NCBI GenBank assembly: GCA_026224875.1
Contig: JAMFRU010000124.1
Coordinates: 1 to 35,727, forward strand
Length of the DNA: 35,727 nt
Origin: Acidocella sp.
Lineage (GTDB): Bacteria > Pseudomonadota > Alphaproteobacteria > Acetobacterales > Acetobacteraceae
Direction: 5' to 3'
This document shows positions 26,088 to 34,750 of this stretch, piece after piece. A program made the position numbers and the translations under genes. Each line of letters starts with the position of its first letter. Positions within the stretch are counted from its first letter, which is position 1. The notes beneath the pieces are model-generated. The model saw only the letters and a program-made list of their open reading frames with translations. It did not search any database and was not told where the DNA came from.

Positions 26088-26993
26088 TCAAACCGCGTTG
26101 AACGGGTCTGCAACCTCTTTCTCACGTTTTACATTTAGCCCCTTGCGGTCAGCCGCCTCGGCCTGAAAATCCGGCGGCGTGATTTTAGCGCGGATATTTG
26201 CCTTCAAACGGTTCATCTGTGTGCGCAGGCTGCGCCGCGGTATAGCCGGGTCCTGCTTGGCGCGCGCTGCGTAATACACCCGGACCAGCTCGTCGTAGGC
26301 GTTCGTTTCAAACGGCAGGTACTCGATTACCCCGGGCGGCTGGCTCTCCGGCACATAGATTTTCTGGAAAAACCGGCCGTAGCCCCAGCGGTGCTCGTCA
26401 TAGCGCCATAATTTATGCTGGCGTTGCGCGCGGCTGCGCAGCACCCATTCAAAATGCACGAAATAATTATCCAGCGGCACGCGCGACCAGCTGTCGATAA
26501 AATACCCCTCGCAATGCATGATGGAGGTGTAGACGACCTGGTCCGGACGGAAGAGCCGCCAGGCGTGATCCTTGCCTGGCTGGTCGGTGCGGTCCTGCCA
26601 TTGTTCGGACAGGCCATACAGCAACGGCTTTCCAGGCTCGTACCAGGCCCAACGGCGCGGGATCGCCACCGTTTGCACGGCATCGGGTGGTGGCGGCCCG
26701 GCCAGGCGCGTGAATAGTTTGTCGGAGGGCACTTCATCGTCATGGATGAACAGCGCCCAGGGGGTTTTCACGACGTCTTTGGCGATGCCGACGATGGCCT
26801 CGGTATGGGTGAAACCGTGGATATCGACGATGGGTGCGCCGGCTGCTTCCGCTATGGCGCGGGTGGAGTCCCGGGTTCGGTCATCGAGCAGCAGCGTGGG
26901 GGTTACGCCGCGAGCCTGATAATGGCTGATCAGCGTACCGATCCAGGCGGCGCTGTCCTTGGTGGGTATCAGCACGGTGAACCAATTCTTCAT
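26088..26993 (-). CDS. GT2-like glycosyltransferase
   Basis: The 301-residue protein has a GT-A-like N-terminus, FTVLIPTKDSAAWIG, then LLLDDRTRDST and the acidic metal-site segment IHDDEVPSD (83-91). The rest is aromatic- and basic-rich (WRLFRPDQV, WGYGRFFQKIYVP) with a lysine/arginine-rich tail that may touch the membrane. It lacks membrane segments. It is convergent to rmd, with stop codons touching. Directly upstream on the same strand lies an acyltransferase remnant, so this gene may once have been the second gene of an operon. AAGG lies nine bases before the ATG. Confidence 0.82.
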   Translation of the reverse strand: MKNWFTVLIPTKDSAAWIGTLISHYQARGVTPTLLLDDRTRDSTRAIAEAAGAPIVDIHGFTHTEAIVGIAKDVVKTPWALFIHDDEVPSDKLFTRLAGPPPPDAVQTVAIPRRWAWYEPGKPLLYGLSEQWQDRTDQPGKDHAWRLFRPDQVVYTSIMHCEGYFIDSWSRVPLDNYFVHFEWVLRSRAQRQHKLWRYDEHRWGYGRFFQKIYVPESQPPGVIEYLPFETNAYDELVRVYYAARAKQDPAIPRRSLRTQMNRLKANIRAKITPPDFQAEAADRKGLNVKREKEVADPFNAV

Positions 26994-27025
26994 GCGCGGA
27001 CCTTACAAAGCGGGGCTGAAAAAGA

Positions 27026-27266
27026 CTAGAGCGGGGCGCGATAGCCGCACGGGCGAAGCACAAACTCAGCGGCGGCATTGACCCATGCCATTGATAAAGA
27101 CGTAGCTGAGACTGCCCTGCGGACTCTGGGGGCCACCCACGGGGATGGGGCCGTGGCCGTAGTATTTCGGCAGAAACGCAACAATAGAATGGTCGAGCAT
27201 GACAACAATGGCGGCAATGCCGCGCAGGGCCTCAAGCGGGATGTCTTTGGTGGCAGCCGGCCTCAT
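27026..27266 (-). pseudogene. Frameshifted N-terminal remnant of an acyltransferase 3 gene
   Basis: From an ATG at 27266 the frame reads LEALRGIAAIVVMLDHS, the hallmark N-terminus of AT3 acyltransferases, and continues to FINGMG before hitting a stop at 27066-27068. Moving one frame at about 27080 continues the family pattern as NAAAEFVLRPCGY, comparable to the FFVLSGY that follows in intact members, until a second stop at 27026-27028. The remaining 300 or so residues are missing: the GT2 gene begins 33 bases later. It is a decayed copy, distinct from the intact acyltransferase at 22868. Confidence 0.7.
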
Positions 27267-27559
27267 GTCGCTGGAAATACCTGGCCTCCCCTGGCAGTAT
27301 TTTTGGCACTGTTTTTAGTTTTGGTCCGGCCGGAGGTGCCGGAGTCGCGTGGCTTTAGTCTCTCCGGCTTCTGTCAGTTTTTGGTTTTTGTCAATTTTCT
27401 GGGGGGGGGTGCAAGCGCATAGGGTGCAGCCATTTTTGCGCACCCAGTGTGGTCGGCGCCCAGCTGCTGACATCACGGGGGCGGATATAGAACCCCCCAT
27501 GGGCATCATGAGCATCCATGTGTTGCACCCGGGTACATGCCGACACTAAAGGTACCGGC
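27267..27559. other. Intergenic stretch without a recognised gene
   Basis: These 293 bases between the acyltransferase remnant and the MFS gene hold a T-rich segment and a run of nine G (27401-27409). Short open frames exist on both strands, but none has a family motif, sustained coding bias or convincing ribosome-binding site. It may be decayed sequence or contain the promoter of the following MFS gene; I find no clear promoter boxes. Confidence 0.5.
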
Positions 27560-28807
27560 ATGACTTCGAATACGCCGCACCCGGGCATGGGTTTCAAGGA
27601 ATTTGTCGGGCTGGTGGCGGCGTTGATGGCGGTGAATGCGATCGCCATCGACTCGATGCTGCCGGCATTGAGCCAGATCGGCAACGCTTTGGGGGTGACC
27701 GATGCCAATGAGCGGCAATGGATTATCACCGCTTACATGCTCGGCTTCGGCGGAACCCAGATTATTTATGGCACGCTGACCGACCGGTTCGGCCGCAAAC
27801 CCGTGCTGCTCTGGGGGCTCGCCGGCTATATCATTTTCACTTTGGCGATTGCGGCATCGCATTCGTTCGGGGCTTTATTGGCCGGGCGGGTGCTGCAAGG
27901 GGTCGCCGCTGCCAGCACCAGGGTGGTCTCGGTTTCCGTGGTAAGAGATTGTTATTCCGGGCGTTTGATGGCGCGGGTGATGTCGCTGGCCCTTATCGTA
28001 TTCATCGGTGTGCCGGTGTTCGCGCCCTCCGCGGGGCAGTTGATTCTGCTGTTCGCCCCCTGGCAGGGCATATTCCTGGCGCTGGGCGGGTTCGGCTTTT
28101 TCGTGCTGCTCTGGGTCTGGCTGCGGCTGCCCGAGACCCTGCATGCGGAGGACCGCAAGCCGATCGCGTTTCACACGGTTACCCAGACATTCGGCTTTAT
28201 CCTCAGCACCCGGATCTCGATGGCCTATACCTTGGCCTCGACCATGATTTTCGGCGCCATGCTGGGGTTCATCAATTCCGCTCAGCAGTTATTCACCGAT
28301 GTGTTTCATGCCGGCCGGATTTTCCCCATTATTTTCGCGTTGATCGCTACGTTTATTGCAATATCATCACTACTGAACGCCCGGCTTGTGGACAAAATCG
28401 GCATGCGCAAGCTCTCGCACGGCGCGTTGCTGGCGTTCATTGCCATCGCGGGGGTGCATCTCGTCATCGCGATGAGCGGCCAGGACACGATCTGGACATT
28501 CTCGATACTGCAGAGTGGCATGATGCTGTGCCTGGGCTTGATGATGGGAAATTTCGGCGCCATCGCGATGGAACCTTTAGGGCATGTGGCGGGGTCCGCT
28601 GCCTCGGTCCAGGGGTTCGTCTCCACCGTGGGCGCTGCCTTGCTGGGGTTTCTAGTCGGGCAGAGTTTCAATGGTACCGATTTTCCGCTCGTGCTGGGCT
28701 TTGTTGTCCTGGGCCTGGCCGCGCTGGGGGTTGTGCTGTTCGCCGAGGGCGGGCGGCTGTTCCAGCCACATAATGAGGTGGTGGAAGCGGCCTACGACCA
28801 TTTTTGA
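27560..28807 (+). CDS. MFS transporter, Bcr/CflA-type (DHA1)
   Basis: The 415-residue protein has twelve predicted membrane segments. The start gives a short cytosolic N-terminus before TM1 (LVAALMAVNAIAIDSMLPAL), with the DHA1-typical D and P. MFS motif A follows TM2 as GTLTDRFGRKPVLL, and the loop residues VVRDCYSG after TM4 are typical of Bcr/CflA drug exporters. The ATG at 27560 has AAAGG upstream; the longer frame from 27518 adds unrelated residues. It likely expels a small drug or metabolite by proton antiport. It converges on the DHA2 exporter with 7 bases between the stops. Confidence 0.9.
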   Translation: MTSNTPHPGMGFKEFVGLVAALMAVNAIAIDSMLPALSQIGNALGVTDANERQWIITAYMLGFGGTQIIYGTLTDRFGRKPVLLWGLAGYIIFTLAIAASHSFGALLAGRVLQGVAAASTRVVSVSVVRDCYSGRLMARVMSLALIVFIGVPVFAPSAGQLILLFAPWQGIFLALGGFGFFVLLWVWLRLPETLHAEDRKPIAFHTVTQTFGFILSTRISMAYTLASTMIFGAMLGFINSAQQLFTDVFHAGRIFPIIFALIATFIAISSLLNARLVDKIGMRKLSHGALLAFIAIAGVHLVIAMSGQDTIWTFSILQSGMMLCLGLMMGNFGAIAMEPLGHVAGSAASVQGFVSTVGAALLGFLVGQSFNGTDFPLVLGFVVLGLAALGVVLFAEGGRLFQPHNEVVEAAYDHF

Positions 28808-28814
28808 TGTAGGA

Positions 28815-30329
28815 CTACTCGGCGGGCATCGTGGCGGTTGCGTTCGTCCGCTCCGGTTTCTTCACGAAAAACAGCAGCGGCAGCGTGGCTAAAGTTGCGA
28901 ACATGAGGAATTTGTAGTCGTTGTTATAGGCGATGACCTGTGCCTGCTGGTTGATGACGCTATCGAGCGCGGCGCGCCCGTCAGCCGTTAACGGACTCCA
29001 GAACGCCGCGACATGGGGCGAGGACAGCAGCCGGTTAAAGGCCGTTACACCCGTGCTGAGGTCGGCGTGATTGACCTGCACATTATACGTGAGCAAGGCG
29101 TTGACGACGGAAACCCCCACGGCTGAGCCCATGCTGCGGGCGAGATTGAACACGCCGGCGCCCTCGGCGCGGTGCTCCGGCGCCAAAGTGGACAGAGCGA
29201 GGGTGGTGAGGGGCACGGTAATCGCACCCTGGCCGACGCCCTGGACGAAGCCCACGAACATGATGGTCGTGTTCGAAATGTCCAGATTCCAGCGGCTCAT
29301 GGCGTAGAATGCCCAGGCCGAGACGGCCAGCCCGACAAAGAGGATGATGCGCGTGTCCACATGGCCGATGAGGCGGCCGACGAGCAGCATGGAGAAGATG
29401 GTGCCGAACCCCCGCGGGCCCATGACCAGCCCTGCCGTTACGATGGGCTCGTTCATGAGCCCCTGCAGGTAGGGCGGTTGCAGGGACAGGGCGGCGTAAG
29501 AGGTGATGCCTACGCTGATGATGAAGAGCGTGCCGGCGTTGAAATTGCGGTCCGCGAAAAGCGCCGGCCGGATGAAAGGCCGCCGCGCGGTGAAGATGTG
29601 CACGACAAACAGATAGAGCGCGAGGCCGGCGATGACGCTCTCGGTGATGATTTCGCCGGAGGAGAACCAGTCCTTCTCCGAGCCGCGGTCCAGCAGCAAT
29701 TGCAGCGCGCCGATGGCCAGACTGAGCGTGCCGAAACCCAGCCAGTCCAGCTTGAAGCCGGAATCCACCTTGGTTTCCGGCAGAAACACGAGCGTGCCGA
29801 TGAACGCCAGCACCCCGAGCGGCACGTTGATGTAGAACACGGCGCGCCAGGAATAGTCGGAGGTGAGCCAGCCGCCCAGCACCGGCCCGAGTACCGGTGC
29901 CGCCATAACGGCGATGCCGAACATGGACATGGCGCGGCCCTGCCGCTCGGGCGGGTTGATGTTGAACAGCACGGTTTGCGTGAGCGGGTTCATGGGCGCG
30001 CCAAATGCACCCTGCATGCAGCGGAAAAGGACGATTTGCGGCAAGGAATGCGCGGCACCGCAGAGTATGGAAGACACGGTGAAGCCTACGATGCAGACCA
30101 GCATGACCCGCTTGATGCCAAAGCGGGTGGCGAGAAAGCCGGTCGGCGGCGTCATGATCGCGGAAGCGACGATATAGGAGGTGAGGACCCAGGCGATCTC
30201 GTCTTGGCTCGCCGACACGCTGCCCTGCATATAGGGCAGCGCCACGTTGGCGATGGTGGTGTCCAGCGCCTGCATCAGTGTCGCCACAATCAGGCAGGCG
30301 GTGATCGCGAGGCGGGTTTTAGGGTCCAC
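28815..30329 (-). CDS. MFS transporter, DHA2/EmrB-type
   Basis: The 504-residue protein has about fourteen hydrophobic segments. TM1 contains MQALDTTIANVALPYMQGS, the DHA2 signature, and motif A reads GFLATRFGIKRVML. The motif-C region in TM5 is VLGPVLGGWL, marking an antiporter. The only available start is a GTG at 30329, which has no clear Shine-Dalgarno; translation may be weak or use another signal. DHA2 pumps of the EmrB type often pair with an EmrA-like adaptor gene, which is absent here. It converges on the Bcr/CflA-type exporter. Confidence 0.9.
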   Translation of the reverse strand: MDPKTRLAITACLIVATLMQALDTTIANVALPYMQGSVSASQDEIAWVLTSYIVASAIMTPPTGFLATRFGIKRVMLVCIVGFTVSSILCGAAHSLPQIVLFRCMQGAFGAPMNPLTQTVLFNINPPERQGRAMSMFGIAVMAAPVLGPVLGGWLTSDYSWRAVFYINVPLGVLAFIGTLVFLPETKVDSGFKLDWLGFGTLSLAIGALQLLLDRGSEKDWFSSGEIITESVIAGLALYLFVVHIFTARRPFIRPALFADRNFNAGTLFIISVGITSYAALSLQPPYLQGLMNEPIVTAGLVMGPRGFGTIFSMLLVGRLIGHVDTRIILFVGLAVSAWAFYAMSRWNLDISNTTIMFVGFVQGVGQGAITVPLTTLALSTLAPEHRAEGAGVFNLARSMGSAVGVSVVNALLTYNVQVNHADLSTGVTAFNRLLSSPHVAAFWSPLTADGRAALDSVINQQAQVIAYNNDYKFLMFATLATLPLLFFVKKPERTNATATMPAE

Positions 30330-30437
30330 GGGGCGCCCAGCACTTTGTGTTTTTGAGATGGTGGGAAGGCGCTGGCATGTTGGACCTTAATATCTGGTGG
30401 GCATGACTATCCTCTTATCCCGCGGATTAAAAGCGAG

Positions 30438-30497
30438 GCAGGCGGGCGGCACCGCCCCCGCCTGCAAATACCGCGGGAGCGTTTGCAGGGGCGGGCG
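30438..30497 (-). terminator. Terminator region after the glutathione transferase gene
   Basis: Two overlapping GC-rich hairpins lie 16 or more bases after the stop at 30514, read on the minus strand. One pairs 30481-30497 with 30452-30468 (15 of 17 positions). The other pairs 30452-30465 with 30438-30449 (with a 2-nt bulge) and is followed by CTCGCTTTT, a short U-tract. Segment 30452-30468 can join only one of them at a time. Together they probably form an intrinsic terminator. Confidence 0.55.
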
Positions 30498-30513
30498 GCG
30501 GCCGATGTTGGCC

Positions 30514-31233
30514 TTACGCCACCGGGCGGGCGCGCTGATTGAAGAGGATCTTGCCGCGCCGCTCCAGCTCTTCCGGCGATAGTTTGGAGGGGTCGGACGG
30601 CAGTTCCTGCCCCACCGCCATGCCGCGCTGCACGCCCGGGCGCGCGGCCAGAAGCTCCAGCCAGCGCTTCACATATTTGAACTCTTCGATGTCCTGCCCC
30701 TGGCCCTGCCAGGCCGTGGCCCAGGGGTAACTCGCCATATCGGCGATGCTGAAGGCGTCGCCCGCCAGATAGGGCTGGTGGGCGAGCTGGTTGTTGAGCA
30801 CACCGAAAATGCGGTTCACCTCATCGGTAAAGCGGCGCACGGCGTAGGATTGGTCGCCCTTGCTGTCCCCCAACCGCCGGAAATGCCCGGCCTCGCCGGA
30901 TTTTGGGCCCTGATTTGCCATCTGCCAGATGACCCATTGCAGGGTTTCGTATTTTTGGTGCAGCTGCTGCGGCCAGAATTTCTGCGCCTTTTCGGCGAGG
31001 TAGAGCAGGATGGCGCCGGACTCGAACACGCTGAGCGGAGCGCCGCCGCCAGCGGGGTTGTGATCTAAGATGGCCGGCATGCGGTGGTTGGGGTTGATTT
31101 TGAGGTAGGACGGCGAGAACTGGTCGCCACGGCCGATGTCGAGCGGGATTAAATTATACGGGGTACCCGCCTCTTCCAGGAAAATCGTTACCTTTTTGCC
31201 GTTCGGTGTTGGCCAGAAATACAGATCGATCAT
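30514..31233 (-). CDS. Glutathione S-transferase, YghU/YfcG (nu-class)-like
   Basis: The 239-residue protein has a thioredoxin-fold N-terminal domain starting MIDLYFWPTPNGKKV; the TPNGKK motif with its asparagine and threonine is that of the E. coli YfcG/YghU disulfide-bond reductases. NPNHRMPAIL and FESGAILLYL form the glutathione-binding site. A helical C-terminal domain ends with SIADMASYPW. Enzymes of this class mostly reduce disulfides or organic hydroperoxides with glutathione. The ATG at 31233 has AAAGGAAA upstream. A promoter-like site with a palindrome lies about 260 bases upstream. Confidence 0.9.
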   Translation of the reverse strand: MIDLYFWPTPNGKKVTIFLEEAGTPYNLIPLDIGRGDQFSPSYLKINPNHRMPAILDHNPAGGGAPLSVFESGAILLYLAEKAQKFWPQQLHQKYETLQWVIWQMANQGPKSGEAGHFRRLGDSKGDQSYAVRRFTDEVNRIFGVLNNQLAHQPYLAGDAFSIADMASYPWATAWQGQGQDIEEFKYVKRWLELLAARPGVQRGMAVGQELPSDPSKLSPEELERRGKILFNQRARPVA

Positions 31234-31491
31234 CAATTTTTCCTTTGAAAGCTTTGTGCCTTGGGATGGATTTTCAGCTCCCGGCCACAGGCAGGCCGGG
31301 GCTGGGTACCGCGCCGCTGATGGTAAAATGTGCCACAAGGATAGCCCGTGGCGCCAGCTGTCTGGCCATGCTTATTCCAAGCCCCCGGGGAAGAGCGGGC
31401 GCGTGTTGCGATGGCTGATAAATCTTCTCCACTCCTGCAGTCCATCCCTTCATGAGCCTATTGCATAGCCTCAGGATATTTGTCGATGGAC

Positions 31492-31520
31492 TTTATAGAG
31501 ATAAAGGTGTATCGATACAA
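31492..31520 (-). promoter_or_regulatory. Candidate glutathione transferase promoter with palindromic operator
   Basis: On the minus strand a -35 TTGTAT (31520-31515), a 17-base spacer and a -10 TATAAA (31497-31492) form a good promoter. The perfect 12-bp palindrome TGTATCGATACA (31508-31519) overlaps the -35 and spacer, where a dimeric repressor would block polymerase. Transcription would start about 250 bases before the glutathione transferase ATG, leaving a long leader. Confidence 0.5.
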
Positions 31521-31998
31521 ATACCCCAACTGAGCGAAAGGTGATCGTCCGTTGAAGATGGAACCTGATTTTGGCCAGTTGCAGCAGTGCAAGCAGTGTT
31601 AGCGATAAGGACGACGAGAGATGGCGGCGGTAAATCACAATATTATTCTGTGGGCTGTTCCGCGTTTCCGCAGGCCGATGCGGCACAACCCGGATAATGG
31701 GGGCAGATTTGACACGGCCCCTGGAGATACCCGCGGACTGGAAGAACTTGTGATGAAGTCTGTTGCAGAAGGAATCGCTGAAAATCCAGATGGGGCGGCC
31801 TGTTTATATGCTCGCGATACATGGCGCCGGACCAGTCATTTCATGCCCGAGGCAGCGCGCGGGTAAGCGTGGCGCAAGTGGTGGAAATCCGCCAGTAATC
31901 TCAATGAGATTGCTTCGCAGCACACAAAAATCGACAGAACACCCCCCTTACACCGTCCATGTGGAGGATTTTCTTCCTTTATTTCACTCGTTATTAGT

Positions 31999-32038
31999 GC
32001 GTTTGACACCATTCAAACGCTTGGCTAGCAGATATAAT
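31999..32038 (+). promoter_or_regulatory. Sulfatase operon promoter region with inverted repeat
   Basis: The inverted repeat GCGTTTGA-N6-TCAAACGC (31999-32020, perfect 8-bp arms) contains a consensus -35 TTGACA (32003-32008). A consensus TATAAT lies at 32033-32038, but the spacing from TTGACA is 24 bases; TTCAAA at 32012-32017 is 15 bases away. The promoter is therefore probable, its exact boxes uncertain. An AT-rich stretch continues to the ATG at 32086. Confidence 0.5.
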
Positions 32039-32085
32039 AGTAATTCTATAGATTTAAATTAATATAATGGAAATGGTGCTCTCCG

Positions 32086-34383
32086 ATGACTAAACCCACC
32101 GCAAATCGGGGCTCCGCTTTGCCTTTACCCCGCGAGAATTTCGCCGGCATTGCCGGCGCCACCGTGGCGGAATCGACACTCCACCGCCAGCAACAGCCAG
32201 GTGCTCCGGCGGGTGCGCCAAACATCCTTCTGGTCATGCTCGATGATGCCGGTTTTTCCAACCCGACCTCTTTCGGCGGCGGGATCGACACACCGACATT
32301 CGACCGCATCGGCGGCAATGGCCTGTTCTATAACCGCTTTCATAATACCGGCCTGTGCTCGCCCACGCGCGCTGCCTTGCTCTCCGGACGCAACCATCAT
32401 TCGGTCGGCTTCGGCGTGGTCTCCGATATTTCCGCCGGTTATCCGGGTTATGATGCGTGGTGGCCGAAATCGGCGGCCAGCGTTGCCGAGGTGCTGCGGC
32501 TGAATGGTTATGATACCGCAATTTTCGGCAAATGGCACAACACGCCTGATCCGGAAGCCGGGCCACAGGGCCCCTTCGACCATTGGCCGAATGCCATGGG
32601 CTTCAATTATTTTTATGGTTTTATCGGCGGCGAGACCAGCCAGTATCATCCGCATCTGATCGAAAATAATTCGCTCATCGAGACGCCCTCGGACCCGGAT
32701 TACCATCTCACCACCGATCTCGCCGACCATGCGATCGACTGGATTAAACGCGCCAAATCGCTCAATCCGGATAAGCCGTTTTTTGCCTATGTCGCCCCTG
32801 GCAGCGTGCATGCACCGCACCACGCGCCGAAGGAGTGGGTTGAGAAATACAAAGGTAAATTCGACCAGGGTTGGGATGCATACCGCGAGGAGGTGTTTGC
32901 GCGTCAGCTCGCCAGCGGTGTTATTCCGCCTAATACCAAGCTCACGGCGCGCCCCGAATCCATCGCCGCCTGGGACACGCTCTCGCCGGAGCAGAAATCG
33001 CTCTACAGCCGCATGATGGAGGTCTATGCCGGCTTCGTCGCGCATGCGGACCATGAGGTTGGCCGCGTGCTTGCCAGCATCGAGGAGCTGGGCCTGGCCG
33101 ATGACACTCTGGTGCTCTGGGTCTGGAGCGATAATGGTGCGAGCGCCGAAGGCGGGCCGGACGGCACCTATAACGAGATGCTAACCTTCAACGGCGTGCC
33201 CACGACTTTTGAGCAGCAGACCATGGCGATTTTGGCGCTCGGCGGCCCGGAAGCTTTGGGCGGCCCGGAGATGCACAACCATTATCCGGTCGGCTGGGCC
33301 TGGGCCGGTAATGCGCCGCTGCAATGGGTCAAGCAGGTCGCCTCGCATTTTGGTGGCACACGTACGCCGCTGGCCATTTCCTGGCCCAAGCGTATCAGCC
33401 AGCGCGGCGAAATCCGCGCGCAGTTTCATCACGTGATCGATATATATCCCACGATTTTGGAGCTGGCCGGGCTGACCACACCGCATATCGTCAACGGTTT
33501 CGACCAGACGGCGGTGGACGGCGTAAGCCTGGTGTACAGTTTCGATGATGCGAAGGCGGAAGGTAAACGCCACCAGCAATATTTCGAAATGCTCGGCTTC
33601 CGCGGCATGTACCGCGAGGGCTGGATGGCCAGCGGTTTTACCGGAAGACTGCCCTGGGAGATCGCGCAGAATTTCCGTAATCCCTGGAACCCTGAAGACG
33701 ATATCTGGGAGCTTTACAACATCGACAAGGATTATTCGCAGGCGGATGATCTGGCGCAGAAATACCCCAAGAGACTGCAGGCGCTGAAAGACCTTTGGTG
33801 GGTCGAGGCCGGGCGCAACAACGTGCTGCCGCTGGGGGCGGTTGCCTCGCGCTTCATCGAGCTGATGGCCGACCGCGCCAAGCCGCGCACCCAGGTGTTC
33901 CACGGCCCGATCCAGCGGGTGCCGGAGGCCAATGCGCCGGATATCAAGGCCCGCTCGCACCGGGCCACGCTCAGTATTGTGTTGCCTGATTCCGGTGCCG
34001 AGGGCGTGCTCTATGCGATGGGTGGCAATATGGGCGGTGTCAGCCTCTACATCAAAGACCGGCGGCTGAACTTCCATTATAATTTCTATGGCGTGATCCA
34101 CAGCACGATTGTTTCGGATTTGGAGCTTCCCGCCGGCGCTGTCGAAGTGGCGGTCGATTTTACGCCCGAGGAATTCGCACCCGGTACCGCGGCCACGGCG
34201 ATCCTCTTCATCGGCGATGCCGAAGTTGGGCGCATATCTGTGCCGAATACCGTGCCGATGCGCTTTTCCGCGCATGAGACCTTCAACATCGGCGCGGATT
34301 TATTGACACCCGTGGCACCCGCCTATGCGGCCCCCTTTACCTTCACCGGCCGTATTCAGCGCGCCGTGTTCGATCTGCGCTAA
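32086..34383 (+). CDS. Cytosolic-type sulfatase (arylsulfatase family)
   Basis: The 765-residue sulfatase of the alkaline-phosphatase superfamily hydrolyses organic sulfate esters. The active-site signature is CSPTRAALLSGRN, with C91 as the residue converted to formylglycine and R95 next to it. Metal ligands D53-D54 lie in MLDDAG, and a further metal site is WVWSDNG around residue 345. FGKWHN is the second sulfatase motif. There is no signal peptide, so the enzyme is likely cytoplasmic, like the long AtsD-type enzymes of mycobacteria. The C-terminal 180 residues form an extra beta-rich domain. Formylglycine formation needs an FGE or anSME enzyme, not present in this window. It is the first gene of an operon with the 99-residue protein (28 bases) and the dioxygenase. 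Confidence 0.93.
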   Translation: MTKPTANRGSALPLPRENFAGIAGATVAESTLHRQQQPGAPAGAPNILLVMLDDAGFSNPTSFGGGIDTPTFDRIGGNGLFYNRFHNTGLCSPTRAALLSGRNHHSVGFGVVSDISAGYPGYDAWWPKSAASVAEVLRLNGYDTAIFGKWHNTPDPEAGPQGPFDHWPNAMGFNYFYGFIGGETSQYHPHLIENNSLIETPSDPDYHLTTDLADHAIDWIKRAKSLNPDKPFFAYVAPGSVHAPHHAPKEWVEKYKGKFDQGWDAYREEVFARQLASGVIPPNTKLTARPESIAAWDTLSPEQKSLYSRMMEVYAGFVAHADHEVGRVLASIEELGLADDTLVLWVWSDNGASAEGGPDGTYNEMLTFNGVPTTFEQQTMAILALGGPEALGGPEMHNHYPVGWAWAGNAPLQWVKQVASHFGGTRTPLAISWPKRISQRGEIRAQFHHVIDIYPTILELAGLTTPHIVNGFDQTAVDGVSLVYSFDDAKAEGKRHQQYFEMLGFRGMYREGWMASGFTGRLPWEIAQNFRNPWNPEDDIWELYNIDKDYSQADDLAQKYPKRLQALKDLWWVEAGRNNVLPLGAVASRFIELMADRAKPRTQVFHGPIQRVPEANAPDIKARSHRATLSIVLPDSGAEGVLYAMGGNMGGVSLYIKDRRLNFHYNFYGVIHSTIVSDLELPAGAVEVAVDFTPEEFAPGTAATAILFIGDAEVGRISVPNTVPMRFSAHETFNIGADLLTPVAPAYAAPFTFTGRIQRAVFDLR

Positions 34384-34411
34384 GCAAAGGCGCTAACCAT
34401 AGGAGAATTAC

Positions 34412-34711
34412 ATGTCATTCAAAGGCAATTGGGCGATTGAGGTAAATGCCCCGCTGGGCGTGCAGAAATTCAATCTGGCGGCGGATGTGCAGGGTAATGT
34501 GCTGACCGGCACCGTCAATAATGGCGAGGGCTCGCATGAAATTCTGAACGGCAAGGTGGAGGGCGATGAAGCCAGCTGGGAGTTTCCGATCCAGAAGCCG
34601 ATGAAGGTAACGGTGGCGTTTGCCGCCATACTCGATGGTGACGAAATATCCGGCTCGGCCCGCATCGGCTTCATGGGTTCGGCCAAATTCACCGGCGTGC
34701 GGCTGGCGTAA
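34412..34711 (+). CDS. Small beta-rich protein of the sulfatase operon
   Basis: The 99-residue cytosolic protein has no signal peptide or cysteines. Alternating strands with glycine turns (GNWAIEVNAPLG, GNVLTGTV, ILNGKVEGDEASWEF, ILDGDEISGSA, AKFTGVRL) suggest a small calycin-like beta-barrel or sandwich. I do not know its function. Its position, 28 bases after the sulfatase and 39 before the dioxygenase, points to a role in organosulfur use, perhaps substrate binding. AGGAG lies six bases before the ATG. The strand pattern recalls the secreted protein at 15458-15838. Confidence 0.75.
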   Translation: MSFKGNWAIEVNAPLGVQKFNLAADVQGNVLTGTVNNGEGSHEILNGKVEGDEASWEFPIQKPMKVTVAFAAILDGDEISGSARIGFMGSAKFTGVRLA

Positions 34712-34737
34712 CCCGAGATACCGTTACCCGAGATATA
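34708..34737 (+). repeat. Imperfect 15-bp tandem duplication before the dioxygenase gene
   Basis: Two adjacent 15-base units (34708-34722 and 34723-34737) agree at 12 positions and share ACCCGAGATA exactly. The first copy begins in the stop codon of the 99-residue protein; the second runs into the Shine-Dalgarno AAGGAGA of the dioxygenase gene. Confidence 0.75.
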
Positions 34738-34750
34738 AGGAGACATCGCG

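Larger units (their letters stand above)
31234..32085. other. 852-base region with regulatory sites but no recognised gene
   Basis: Between the divergent glutathione transferase and sulfatase genes I see no recognisable gene. Open frames on the plus strand (81 residues at 31621-31866, 99 residues at 31763-32062) and on the minus strand (71 residues at 31471-31686) have no family motif. The region holds a candidate minus-strand promoter with a palindrome (31492-31520) and, near its right end, an AT-rich promoter region for the sulfatase operon (from 31990). The middle, 31600-31900, may be remnant sequence of unknown origin. Confidence 0.5.

Noticed and set aside
31621-31866. An 81-residue open frame in the gap before the sulfatase
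   Set aside because: It has an AAGG at acceptable distance but no recognisable motif, no neighbour logic and a composition like random sequence. It overlaps another open frame, so neither is supported.
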